A stretch of DNA of 64,000 bases from Bdellovibrio sp. ZAP7 (GTDB lineage Bacteria; Bdellovibrionota; UBA1018; CAIMNF01), in NCBI GenBank assembly GCA_945874535.1, contig CAMCGZ010000011.1, positions 1-64,000 on the forward strand. The letters are read 5' to 3'. This document shows, piece by piece, positions 16,731 to 27,102 of the stretch. The position numbers and the translations under genes are program-made. Under the pieces are notes generated by a model that saw only the letters and a list, made by a program, of their open reading frames with translations, was not told the DNA's origin and searched no databases. Each line of letters opens with the position of its first letter. Position 1 is the stretch's first letter.

Positions 16731-17186
16731 ATGAAGGACAACAACGACATCATCAGCCTGAACCAGTTCCGTAACCGTAAGCAGGAAGAAAAGAAGAGGA
16801 AGACCGAGCGCATCTTCTTTCATAACCTGGTCGGGGTTTACGGAGTCACCCAACCAGGAAAGATGGTACCCGTAGAGATCGCTGATGTGAGCGACGAGGG
16901 TCTCGGGATCCTGGTTCCTTACGATTCGGCTTCTGTGTGGCCTACGGCGACCGAGAATCTTCCTATCCGTCTTTACTTCAGTGCGGACAGTTTCATGGAG
17001 GTCTCGGTGGACGTGAAAAACTCACGACCGATGATCGAGGGTGGTTTTCGCTACACGCGATTCGGGTGTGAGGTTCGCGAAGATCAGCGGACCTATGGTG
17101 CGTGGAGAAGTTTTGTGAATTTCTTGCGCGCTTTTTCCGAAGTTTCCGAAAAAGACAACGGAAACATCAGTGTGGGTTCAATCTGA
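16731..17186 (+). CDS. PilZ-domain protein
   Basis: This is a 151-residue cytosolic protein. A charged N-terminus (about 1-30) leads into KKRKTERIFFHNLVGVYGV and IADVSDEGLGILVP, which match the PilZ pattern of an R-rich entry loop and the (D/N)xSxxG motif that bind cyclic di-GMP. The double-arginine RxxxR is imperfect here (KRKTER), so ligand binding is uncertain. The ATG at 16731 has GAGGAG 7 bases upstream. It converges on, and overlaps by 20 bp, a second PilZ gene. Confidence 0.78.
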   Translation: MKDNNDIISLNQFRNRKQEEKKRKTERIFFHNLVGVYGVTQPGKMVPVEIADVSDEGLGILVPYDSASVWPTATENLPIRLYFSADSFMEVSVDVKNSRPMIEGGFRYTRFGCEVREDQRTYGAWRSFVNFLRAFSEVSEKDNGNISVGSI

Positions 17187-17553
17187 CCCCGTCAGACTCG
17201 CTCAGCTGATCGATCAATTTAACAAAAGTCGTCCAGGCTTCACTGCCCGCATGGGGGCCGGTGAACTCGGCTCCGACCGTTTGTTCCTCTTCTGAATCCC
17301 GCTCGCGCACCACCCGGATCGTGGCCGGAAGGTAGAGAGATGGGTTCATGTAGAAGTGCAATTCGCATTCTTCGCCTGTCTTGAGCTTGAACTCACCGAG
17401 GGTGTCGATCGTGAAGCCGATTCCGGCCTCGCTGACATCCTGCACGCGATGCCTTGCAATTCCCAGTTTGGGGATGCAGACAAAGAAGGAGAATCGGTCC
17501 AGGATTTCACGCCTCTTTGCTCGGCGCTTTTCGGTCCAGTTCGGTGTTTCCAA
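17167..17553 (-). CDS. PilZ-domain protein (TTG start)
   Basis: This 128-residue protein begins KRRAKRREILDRFSFFVCIP and has VQDVSEAGIGFTID, i.e. the PilZ R-rich loop plus DxSxxG, then the beta-barrel to about residue 115. It starts with TTG directly after the TGA of the upstream GYF-domain gene, with AGGGAGG about 9 bases before it, so the pair should be co-translated. A cyclic-di-GMP receptor role is inferred from the motifs. Confidence 0.82.
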   Translation of the reverse strand: METPNWTEKRRAKRREILDRFSFFVCIPKLGIARHRVQDVSEAGIGFTIDTLGEFKLKTGEECELHFYMNPSLYLPATIRVVRERDSEEEQTVGAEFTGPHAGSEAWTTFVKLIDQLSESDGVRLNPH

Positions 17554-18984
17554 TCAGAGGCCCTCCCTGTTCGGAAGGCCGCTCTGATTTTTCGGGCTTT
17601 TTGCAGCCACATCCACTTTTTGCTTCATCAGTTCGAGTGCTTGTCGGGTGTCACTCAGCATCTTTCCGTGCTGGATCTCGAAAGCGGCTGGATCGCCCGG
17701 TTTTTCGAGTTGGTCGGATTCGAGCTGGATCAGGCCTTTGAGTGATTGAAAGGATGCCTTCACGAGCTCGAATACTTTTCCGTAAAAAAACTCGTTCTTG
17801 AGAGTTTCCGGACTCCACGTCTGAATGCTTTGATCGAGTTGTGTGCTGATCTGGGTCCAGAGCCCCAGGTTCTTCTTCCAGGAGTTCCGCATTGCCGCAG
17901 TGGCTTTTTTGGCGGTGAGGAGTCGCTGGAAGTCCGTAGTGAGGGTGTTGAATTGGGCATCGAGAGTTTGGGAGTACTGCTTCAGCTCTTGAAGCTCCTT
18001 CTCGGAGTTCGCACGGATTTTGTCATGAAAAGCCTTGAGTCGGGTGAGATAGGTTTCATCGCGCTCTCCACCGAGGAACAGACTCTTACTGATCACGAAT
18101 TTAGCGGTCGACGGGATGCTGGGTGGAAGCTTGATTTGGTTCTTGATGGACTCCAGCGGCGCCAGTAGCTCTTTCACAGCGGCATCTTGATCGGAGGCTT
18201 CCACCACATAAGCCATGTAGCGTCCTTTGGGAAGCGGCTGTCCTCCTTCGGCGAGGAAGACCTCCGACTTACCGAAACCCTGGACGGTGGAAAGCGTCCC
18301 TTGGGTGGAGAACTGGAGTCGGTTCAGGAGCGTTTCGGCCTGGCCGACCAGATGGATTTCGAACTTGGTCCCGTTGGGAAGGTTGGTCGAGACATAGAAA
18401 AAGGGACGGTTCGCATCCTGGGTCGAGAGGGCGAGGGCGACTCGGGCTCCCTCATGGATCGAACCGGTCTTGGCGGCCTGAAGTTCGAAAAACTCATCTT
18501 CTTTGACGTCCGGGAGGGTCGGGATGAGCTGAAACAGGCTTCCGAGCGCGGGTGCGGACTGAACCAATCGGCTGAGAAGGGGGCGAATCGATGCGTGAAG
18601 CTCTTCGTTCGAAGAGCGACTGATTCCGATCAATGCAGCCAGGCTGCCGGTGATCACAATCAAAAAGGATGCTGCGAGAACCAAGGGGAGTTTTTTATTT
18701 TTCTTCTGGACTGACTTCGGAGCAGGCGCGGTAGCAACGCTCTCTTTCCTGGCCGCTGGGGCGGCAGCGGCGGGCCGGGACACCTCTTTGAACTCGCGGA
18801 GTCCCTGGTCGAGCTCGTTGACCTGGGAAAGCATCAGCCAATCGGCCATTCCTTCACACCAGACATAGCTGTCGGCGGTGATGTCACCGGAATCCTGACG
18901 GGCGGCCATCTCGGGAATGCTGAAGGGACCCTCGTGATGATCTCCGACGTAAACAAACCACTTTTTTTCCATTTCCATGTTCAT
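17554..18984 (-). CDS. GYF-domain single-pass membrane protein
   Basis: This is a 476-residue protein. Residues about 6-55 form a GYF_2-type domain (WFVYVGDHHEGPFSIPEM ... YVWCEGMADWLML), a peptide-binding fold common in Myxococcota and Bdellovibrionota membrane proteins. A linker with Ala/Lys stretches leads to one transmembrane helix (LPLVLAASFLIVITGSLAAL, about 100-120). The rest (about 125-460) is extracytoplasmic and helical, with long coiled-coil-like stretches. The start with MNMEMEKKW is chosen because upstream sequence is not family-like. It is co-transcribed with the PilZ gene directly behind it. Confidence 0.75.
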   Translation of the reverse strand: MNMEMEKKWFVYVGDHHEGPFSIPEMAARQDSGDITADSYVWCEGMADWLMLSQVNELDQGLREFKEVSRPAAAAPAARKESVATAPAPKSVQKKNKKLPLVLAASFLIVITGSLAALIGISRSSNEELHASIRPLLSRLVQSAPALGSLFQLIPTLPDVKEDEFFELQAAKTGSIHEGARVALALSTQDANRPFFYVSTNLPNGTKFEIHLVGQAETLLNRLQFSTQGTLSTVQGFGKSEVFLAEGGQPLPKGRYMAYVVEASDQDAAVKELLAPLESIKNQIKLPPSIPSTAKFVISKSLFLGGERDETYLTRLKAFHDKIRANSEKELQELKQYSQTLDAQFNTLTTDFQRLLTAKKATAAMRNSWKKNLGLWTQISTQLDQSIQTWSPETLKNEFFYGKVFELVKASFQSLKGLIQLESDQLEKPGDPAAFEIQHGKMLSDTRQALELMKQKVDVAAKSPKNQSGLPNREGL

Positions 18985-19015
18985 TTTTAGCTCGTTTCCG
19001 TTCAACCTGAGTCTA

Positions 19016-19894
19016 ATGGAAAAGGAAGCGATAGGCAATTTTTGCAGGGGTCGTTTCGCCTGGGTGGGCTATCCGGACGACCTCGGGATCAAAAACGTCA
19101 AGGGTCGTCCGGGAGCGGCAGAGGGTCCGGCTCGTTTTCTGGAGTTTTTCAAGCGCTTGAAGGGTCAGACCGATCTCCTTGCCTCATGTGTTGTCGAATC
19201 CTGGCTGGATGTGGGTGAGGATCTGGAACAGAACTATGAGTTTGCGGCCGCGACCACGCGTGATGCGCTGGGGCGCTTGGACCTCCAGCGTGATGTGCTA
19301 TTGGCCGTAGGGGGCGGGCACGACTATGCCTATCCGTGGTTCAGGGCATTTCAGCAATCCTTGCCCGAAGGCACCCGGGTGGCCTGCCTCAATCTCGATG
19401 CCCACTTCGACCTGAGGCCATTTGAACCCGTGATGACCAGCGGATCCCCCTTCCGGCGCTTGATCGAAGAAGGGGTGCTCCAACCCGGTTTGTTCGCCGA
19501 GTTCGGAATCCAATCGCACTGCAATTCCGCAGAGCTGTTTCAATACGCTGAGGACCGTGGAATGAGTGTGATTCCGATGGAATCGCTCCGCGCGGGCAAA
19601 GCCGTGGAAGCCTTCCGTGAGACGCTCGCTCTCCTGTCCGACCATGCCGATCATGTCTTGATCTCACTCGATCTCGATGCACTCAGCTTTGCTTTTGCGC
19701 CGGGTGTTTCGGCGCCACAGGCCGAGGGATTCACCGCTTCCGAGGTGTTCCAGATGCTGGAAATCGCGGGGAGTGACAAAAAGGTGGCATCCCTCGGGAT
19801 CTTCGAGTTGTCTCCTCCACTGGATGTGCAGGATCTGACTTCCCGTTTGGCTGCACAGGCGGCGTGGCACTTTCTGAACGCACGGATTCAGTGA
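19016..19894 (+). CDS. Arginase/formimidoylglutamase-family metallohydrolase
   Basis: This 292-residue enzyme is of the ureohydrolase fold. Metal ligands are visible in GGGHDYAYP, LNLDAHFDLRPF (DAHxD) and SLDLDALSFAFAPGVSAP (DxD). The 'APGVSAP' ending is typical of formimidoylglutamase (HutG) rather than arginase or agmatinase. No histidine-degradation genes are nearby, so the substrate is inferred. It converts a guanidino- or formimino-compound by hydrolysis at a dinuclear Mn site in the cytosol. glpK follows 16 bp downstream. No clear Shine-Dalgarno is seen before the ATG. Confidence 0.85.
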   Translation: MEKEAIGNFCRGRFAWVGYPDDLGIKNVKGRPGAAEGPARFLEFFKRLKGQTDLLASCVVESWLDVGEDLEQNYEFAAATTRDALGRLDLQRDVLLAVGGGHDYAYPWFRAFQQSLPEGTRVACLNLDAHFDLRPFEPVMTSGSPFRRLIEEGVLQPGLFAEFGIQSHCNSAELFQYAEDRGMSVIPMESLRAGKAVEAFRETLALLSDHADHVLISLDLDALSFAFAPGVSAPQAEGFTASEVFQMLEIAGSDKKVASLGIFELSPPLDVQDLTSRLAAQAAWHFLNARIQ

Positions 19895-19909
19895 TATCCT
19901 GCGGTCATC

Positions 19910-21394
19910 ATGAATCCACTTTTGCTTGCCATCGACCAGGGAACCACCGGGACCAAGGTCCTCATCATGGACTCGGCTCTGAATGTGATCGCCGAGAAGT
20001 CCACACCGTTTCCACAGCATTTCCCGGCACCGGGGGAGGTGGAGCACGATCTCGAAGAGATCTGGGAGAGCGTGCAGGCCGGAATCGATGCGGTAGTCGG
20101 ACGGGTCGATCCCGCGCACATCCGTGCGATCGGAATCACCAATCAGCGTGAGACGCTTTGTTTTTGGGATCGCGAGAGTGTCCGCCCGCTCCGCCGGGCA
20201 TTGGTGTGGCAAGACCGTCGGACCAGCGCACGCTGTGCGGAATTGAAAGCACTCGGCCTCGAGAATAAGGTGCAGGAGAAGACGGGACTTTTGCTCGACC
20301 CCTATTTTTCTGCGACGAAGCTTGAGTGGGCGCTGAAGAATGATCCGGCAGTGGCTGCGGCGGCGAAAGCAGGAACTCTTGCCGTTGGAACAATCGATTC
20401 GTTTTTGTTGGCCAGGCTGACGTCCGGGGTTTCTCACGCAACCGAGAGTTCGAACGCTTCCCGGACACTGTTGTATTCGCTCGACAAAGGGGATTGGGAT
20501 CCCGAGCTCCTTCAGCTCTTCGGCGTCGATGCGAGGATTTTACCCGAGGTGCGGAACACCTTCGGTGAGTTCGGAAAAACCAAGGGGGTGAAGAGCCTTC
20601 CCGACGGGATCCCGATCACGGGGATGATCGGCGACCAGCAATCCGCTTTGCTCGGGCAAGCTTGTTTCAATCCGGGCAATGCCAAGTGCACCTACGGTAC
20701 CGGGGCTTTTTTGCTGATGAACACGGGGTCGGAGAGAAAACGGAGCACCTCGCGCCTGTTGACCACGGTGGCCTGGCGGGATCGTACGGGAAAAACCTGT
20801 TTCGCTCTAGAGGGCAGTGCCTTCATGGCGGGTGCCACCATTCAGTGGCTTCGCGACGGTCTCGGCATCATTCAGAGTGCCTCGGAGGTCGAGGCCTTGG
20901 CAGCCTCGGTCGGCTCGAGTGAGGGTGTGATGCTGGTTCCGGCATTCACCGGTCTCGGAGCGCCCCATTGGGATCCTTCGGCCCGCGCGGTGATTTCGGG
21001 CCTGACCCGGGGATCCACCAAGGCGCACATCGCACGTGCTGCGCTCGAGGGTGTTGCATTCCAGAATGTGGATATTCTGAATGCCATGGAAAAGGATCTC
21101 GGAAGTGAAATCCGGGATGTGTCGGTCGACGGCGGAGCCTGTCGTAACAATCTACTCATGCAGATCCAGGCGGACTTGTTGGGACGGCGTTTGCTCCGCC
21201 CGGAGCTGACCGAAACGACTGCGATTGGAGCCGTGTTTTCAGCCGGTTTGGGAGCCGGAATCTGGAATGGCTTCGAAGAGCTCGAAAAGGTCTGGCGTTT
21301 GGATCGGGAGTTCTCACCCGTGATCACGCTCGAAGAGCGGTCCCGGCGATTGCTGGATTGGAACAAGGCGGTATCGCGCGCACGGTTGGTGTGA
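19910..21394 (+). CDS. glpK: Glycerol kinase
   Basis: This is a 494-residue FGGY-family kinase. The N-terminal ATP-binding loop LLAIDQGTTGTKVL, the ITNQRET motif, VWQDRRT (glycerol-binding region), GDQQSALLGQACF, KCTYGTGAFLLMN and GGACRNNLLMQIQADLLG are all typical. It phosphorylates glycerol to sn-glycerol 3-phosphate. No facilitator (glpF) or glpD is adjacent. TATCCT lies 9 bases before the ATG and no strong Shine-Dalgarno is visible. It converges on radA with a 3-bp gap. Confidence 0.97.
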   Translation: MNPLLLAIDQGTTGTKVLIMDSALNVIAEKSTPFPQHFPAPGEVEHDLEEIWESVQAGIDAVVGRVDPAHIRAIGITNQRETLCFWDRESVRPLRRALVWQDRRTSARCAELKALGLENKVQEKTGLLLDPYFSATKLEWALKNDPAVAAAAKAGTLAVGTIDSFLLARLTSGVSHATESSNASRTLLYSLDKGDWDPELLQLFGVDARILPEVRNTFGEFGKTKGVKSLPDGIPITGMIGDQQSALLGQACFNPGNAKCTYGTGAFLLMNTGSERKRSTSRLLTTVAWRDRTGKTCFALEGSAFMAGATIQWLRDGLGIIQSASEVEALAASVGSSEGVMLVPAFTGLGAPHWDPSARAVISGLTRGSTKAHIARAALEGVAFQNVDILNAMEKDLGSEIRDVSVDGGACRNNLLMQIQADLLGRRLLRPELTETTAIGAVFSAGLGAGIWNGFEELEKVWRLDREFSPVITLEERSRRLLDWNKAVSRARLV

Positions 21395-21397
21395 GTC

Positions 21398-22792
21398 TCA
21401 GGCAAGGTCCTTCAGCGCCTGCACATGGGTCACCGGAATCAGTTCGATCCCGCGGATCTTTTTGACCCGATCCATTTGCGATGCGGGCATCACGACTTCC
21501 TTGAAGCCGAGTTTTTTGGCTTCTTCCACGCGGATCTCGATCTGCGACACTTTCCGCACTTCTCCAGTCAGCCCCACTTCTCCAAGGAATACACGCGAGG
21601 CAGGAACGGGGCGCTCCCGGATGGCCGCATGAATGGCAGCCATGGAGGCGAGGTCGCAAGCCGGTTCGGTGAGCCGGAGTCCACCCGCCACATTGAAGAA
21701 GAGATCCTGGTTCATGAGCGGTGCCCCTACATGTTTTTCGAGCACGGCGGTCAGAATGGCGAGCTTTTGTGAGTCGAGCCCGACCGCGGTCCGCCTGGGG
21801 GTCGCGAAGGGGGAGGGGACACAAAGGGCCTGGAGTTCGACCAGCAGGGGGCGGGAACCTTCCATGGTGGCGACGATCGCCGTTCCCATGGCTTCCTCGC
21901 TCCGCTCGGAAAGAAAGAGCGAGGATGGATTGGCAACATCGACGAGTCCGTCGGAGGTCATTTCGAACACTCCGAGTTCATTTGTATTGCCGAAGCGGTT
22001 CTTCACCGTCCGGAGCAGGCGCATGGTTTGTCCGGAATCTCCTTCGAAGTAGAGAACGGTGTCGACCAGGTGTTCGACGATCTTCGGGCCGGCGATCGCG
22101 CCATCTTTGGTGACATGACCGACAAGCCAGACGGCAATGCCGGCGGATTTGGCCAAGTTCATGAGTCGAGAGGTGACTTCCCGAACCTGACTCACGGTTC
22201 CCGGAGCGGATTCCACATACCCGGTGGAAAAGGTCTGGAGGGAGTCCATGATCAGGAGATCTGGTTTCAGCTCTTTCACAATTCCGAGGGCTTTTTCGAA
22301 TTGGGTCTCAGCCGCGAGAAAGATGCGTTCTGTGTTTCCGATTTTCAAGCGTTTGGCGCGGGCCTGGATTTGTTCGATCGATTCCTCTCCGCTGACATAG
22401 AGCACCCGGGCCCCAGATTCGACTTTGAGGAGTCCGTCTGCGACCTGGAGCAAGAGTGTGCTCTTTCCGATACCGGGATCTCCTCCGATCAGAACGAAAC
22501 CGTCACGGACCATACCGCCACCGAGAACCCGATCGAGTTCAGCGGATCCCGAACTTCTTCGGTGTTTTCCGGCTCCGGATCCTGCGGGTTCCTCGCCCAG
22601 CTTCACCCAGGGCGATCCGCCCGGCTGTGAGGGCTGGAAGCTTTCTCGCACCGCCGAAATCGAGGATTCCTTGGAGGCGGTGATTTTCTCTTCGACGTAG
22701 GAGTTCCACGCCCCGCATTCCGGGCAGCGCCCCAGCCATTTCGGGTTCATGTGTCCGCAACTTTGACAGGTGTACTGGGTTTTTGTTTTCAT
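21398..22792 (-). CDS. radA: DNA repair protein RadA
   Basis: This 464-residue RecA-like ATPase promotes branch migration of recombination intermediates. An N-terminal C4 zinc finger (CQSCGHMNPKWLGRCPECG), Walker A GGDPGIGKSTLLLQ, Walker B DLLIMDSLQ, the RadA-specific KNRFG motif (VKNRFGNTNELGVFEM) and a Lon-like C-terminal domain (ASRVFLGEVGLTGEVR) are all present. The ATG at 22792 follows an AGAGGG site; the longer upstream reading lacks family similarity. It is divergent from the small gene at 22807. Confidence 0.97.
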   Translation of the reverse strand: MKTKTQYTCQSCGHMNPKWLGRCPECGAWNSYVEEKITASKESSISAVRESFQPSQPGGSPWVKLGEEPAGSGAGKHRRSSGSAELDRVLGGGMVRDGFVLIGGDPGIGKSTLLLQVADGLLKVESGARVLYVSGEESIEQIQARAKRLKIGNTERIFLAAETQFEKALGIVKELKPDLLIMDSLQTFSTGYVESAPGTVSQVREVTSRLMNLAKSAGIAVWLVGHVTKDGAIAGPKIVEHLVDTVLYFEGDSGQTMRLLRTVKNRFGNTNELGVFEMTSDGLVDVANPSSLFLSERSEEAMGTAIVATMEGSRPLLVELQALCVPSPFATPRRTAVGLDSQKLAILTAVLEKHVGAPLMNQDLFFNVAGGLRLTEPACDLASMAAIHAAIRERPVPASRVFLGEVGLTGEVRKVSQIEIRVEEAKKLGFKEVVMPASQMDRVKKIRGIELIPVTHVQALKDLA

Positions 22793-22806
22793 GTACCCTC
22801 TCAGGT

Positions 22807-23169
22807 ATGGCAAATGACGATCAAAGACGCAAAAACTTTTGGGACGAAGAAGAAGATGAGATCCCTGCGGGCAGATCGGGCCAGGCTGCGCCGGCATCGG
22901 GAGGGGATTCGGGCGAGATCGATCGCAAAATCCATGAAGCCCGGACCCTGATGGAGCAGACCCACCAACTTTACCTCCAGTTTTTCAATGGAGTCGAGAA
23001 ACGGACCCCCATCGAGAAAGTGAAGATACTCGAGGCCAAGATCCAGGAACTCCAGAGAATGGGGAGCAACCTCACCTCGGCCAAGTTCCGGATCAGCCAG
23101 TTTCTTTCGCAATACGGTCAGATGAAGGAGCTTTGGGACCGGAAGTTGCGCGAGCGTGAGCGGAAGTAA
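22807..23169 (+). CDS. Coiled-coil-type protein of unknown function
   Basis: This is a 120-residue hydrophilic protein. An acidic, disordered N-terminus (NFWDEEEDE) is followed by a helical region from about 35 to 118 (IDRKIHEARTLMEQTHQLY, VKILEAKIQELQRM) that should form coiled coil. No signal peptide and no recognised family. It lies between divergent radA and convergent ligA. The leader to the ATG is short and no strong Shine-Dalgarno is visible. Confidence 0.75.
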   Translation: MANDDQRRKNFWDEEEDEIPAGRSGQAAPASGGDSGEIDRKIHEARTLMEQTHQLYLQFFNGVEKRTPIEKVKILEAKIQELQRMGSNLTSAKFRISQFLSQYGQMKELWDRKLRERERK

Positions 23170-23175
23170 GCCCAC

Positions 23176-25200
<2,025 letters not shown>

Positions 25201-26721
25201 TCAGAAATAATACATGAGGGAAGGGGAGAGGGAGAAGCTTTTTTGGGACAGACTCTGTCCTGCCGTGAAATCCATGCTTTGCGACGCAATGTTGAGCATG
25301 ACGCGGAAGAAAAAGTGCGTATCCACCCGGTAAATTCCCGACAGTCTGAAGTTCAGATCGCTCGAGGCGCTGGCATCTCCGAAACCGAGGTCGGCAGCAT
25401 CGGCGGTCCTGAAGATTCCGAGGTCGAGATCGAGTTGGGCCAGGAGTCGGGGAGTGACCGGGAAGCTGCCCCCCACACCGACAAAAATGCTATCGAGGGA
25501 GCTCTTCGAGGTCAGGTCCGCAGTGCTCGGAAGGGTGTGAGTGGTGGATTTGTAGCCGGCATGGATCCAGGCAACCGGATCGAACAGGCTTTTCATCGGC
25601 AAGAGCGAGGCGCCGAGAGCCGCACGAAGTCTCGAATGAGTACCGCTCACGCTGGTGCCGATCGCGGACCCTGTCGAAAGATCGGTGGGGGAATAGTTGA
25701 AGAGTGAAGTCTCGTAGGATCCCTGGACCAGGTAGCGCGAATTGAGCCAGATCTGGGTGTCGAGCTCGAAAACGCCAAGGATGCCGGAGCCGCCACGCGT
25801 TTTTCCTCCGGCTCCATCCGAGGTTTCACGTGCATAAAGCCCGGCGCCAGCATTCCCTGCGATCCAACCCGAGCGGGCGATGAAGACTTCTTCCTTTTCG
25901 AGAACGTTTTGTACCGGGGGCGCGGAGACGATCTCCCGGACCTTGTGGTTCCGGATCACATTCTGATTGCTCTCGGTCTCGATGACTTTAGCAAAGCACA
26001 AAGACTCTTCAACCTGTTCGACCCGCGCGCGGCCGATGGATTGCCATCGCCACTCTTCGATGGTCCCGAGAACCGGATGGCGTCTCACGCTTTGCAGGGT
26101 CGAGATCACGAGCAGGTCGCCCGGTTTGATTCCGGCGTTCCGCCCCAGGCTGGCGGTGATGGTCTCTCCTTCGACTCCGGTGATTTGACCGAGAAAGGGA
26201 AGTTTGGAGACAAGGGTGCCGATCGCCTGTTCGAATTGGCGGGGAAGGCTGCCTCCGGCCAAACCGGTTTCTTTGTGCTCGTCTGCGTAGCGGAACTCGT
26301 GTTGAGTGATCACTTCGGCGCGGGGTCCGTAGATCCACTCGATCAGGAACCGGTAGGTCTCTCCTTCTTTGAAGACTTGGGTGCGGATCAGGCTCTCCAC
26401 CTCGAACTTCCGCGAGATTTTTTTGAGAATCTCGGGCTGGCGAATGAGCTCGCGGTAGCGGGCGCTCGATTTGCCCAGGATCTCTGAAACCCCTTTCAGG
26501 GGCTTGGGGGAGAAGCGGGTTTGAGCGGAGAAGTAGCGCTGAAACTGTTCGTCGACGAATTCGGAAAACACACCGTCCATGTTGTCGCTCGATCCGAGCC
26601 ACGCGACCGTCTCGAGCTGGTAAACACGATCGTTTTCAGGACTTGCCCACGAGACCATCGGTGCGGAAACCAGAGTGAGGATGAAGAACAGCTGCTTCAC
26701 TTGATTGATAATTGTGCCCAT
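25201..26721 (-). CDS. Exported envelope protein with C-terminal beta-barrel
   Basis: This is a 506-residue protein. The signal peptide is about residues 1-26 (FFILTLVSAPMVSWA). The N-terminal half resembles periplasmic assembly proteins in layout: a Lpo/FlgT-like alpha/beta region (about 30-150) and a segment EGETITASLGRNAGIKPGDLL that looks like an SH3-like FlgT/CsgG-type module. The C-terminal half (about 245-506) has alternating amphipathic strands and ends in SPSLMYYF, an aromatic end typical of BamA substrates. The start at 26721 has GAGGAAA just before it. It overlaps the HTH gene upstream by 25 bp. Function unknown. Confidence 0.75.
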   Translation of the reverse strand: MGTIINQVKQLFFILTLVSAPMVSWASPENDRVYQLETVAWLGSSDNMDGVFSEFVDEQFQRYFSAQTRFSPKPLKGVSEILGKSSARYRELIRQPEILKKISRKFEVESLIRTQVFKEGETYRFLIEWIYGPRAEVITQHEFRYADEHKETGLAGGSLPRQFEQAIGTLVSKLPFLGQITGVEGETITASLGRNAGIKPGDLLVISTLQSVRRHPVLGTIEEWRWQSIGRARVEQVEESLCFAKVIETESNQNVIRNHKVREIVSAPPVQNVLEKEEVFIARSGWIAGNAGAGLYARETSDGAGGKTRGGSGILGVFELDTQIWLNSRYLVQGSYETSLFNYSPTDLSTGSAIGTSVSGTHSRLRAALGASLLPMKSLFDPVAWIHAGYKSTTHTLPSTADLTSKSSLDSIFVGVGGSFPVTPRLLAQLDLDLGIFRTADAADLGFGDASASSDLNFRLSGIYRVDTHFFFRVMLNIASQSMDFTAGQSLSQKSFSLSPSLMYYF

Positions 26722-27041
26722 TTTTCCTCGTAAAACGCCAAAAGGGTTTTCAGCTCCGCGATCTCCTCGTGTGCGGCATGGAGAGCTGTCTGGAGTTCGC
26801 GGACCCTGCTTTCCTGATCTCCTGGTGCGATCTCTAGGGGCGTCGGAGCGGGTGACCTCAACTCCTGATTGCGGGGTGCGGTGAAGGTCCCGTCGTCCAT
26901 GACCAGGTAGCGGCCTTCGAGAAGCTTCCAGGGAATTTTGTTGGACTTGATGTAGCGACGAAGAGTGGAGAGACTGATGCCCTTCTGGACGGAGAACTCC
27001 ACCAGGGGAACCCACTTCTCGCTGTCCAAATCACTCGTCAT
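26697..27041 (-). CDS. MerR/excisionase-type HTH protein with coiled coil
   Basis: This is a 114-residue protein. EFSVQKGISLSTLRRYIKSNKI (about 14-35) is a winged-helix DNA-binding motif of the HTH_17/MerR kind, followed by KLLEGRYLVMDD, the wing. Residues about 70-110 form a coiled coil for dimerisation. It overlaps the barrel gene by 25 bp and is transcribed divergently from the patatin gene, so it could control either. Target and ligand are unknown. Confidence 0.75.
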   Translation of the reverse strand: MTSDLDSEKWVPLVEFSVQKGISLSTLRRYIKSNKIPWKLLEGRYLVMDDGTFTAPRNQELRSPAPTPLEIAPGDQESRVRELQTALHAAHEEIAELKTLLAFYEEKWAQLSIK

Positions 27042-27102
27042 TTCATCATTCTATTTCCCTAAGTGGAAAATTCAAGTATTCTCGGGACGGAGAGACCGAA
27101 TT

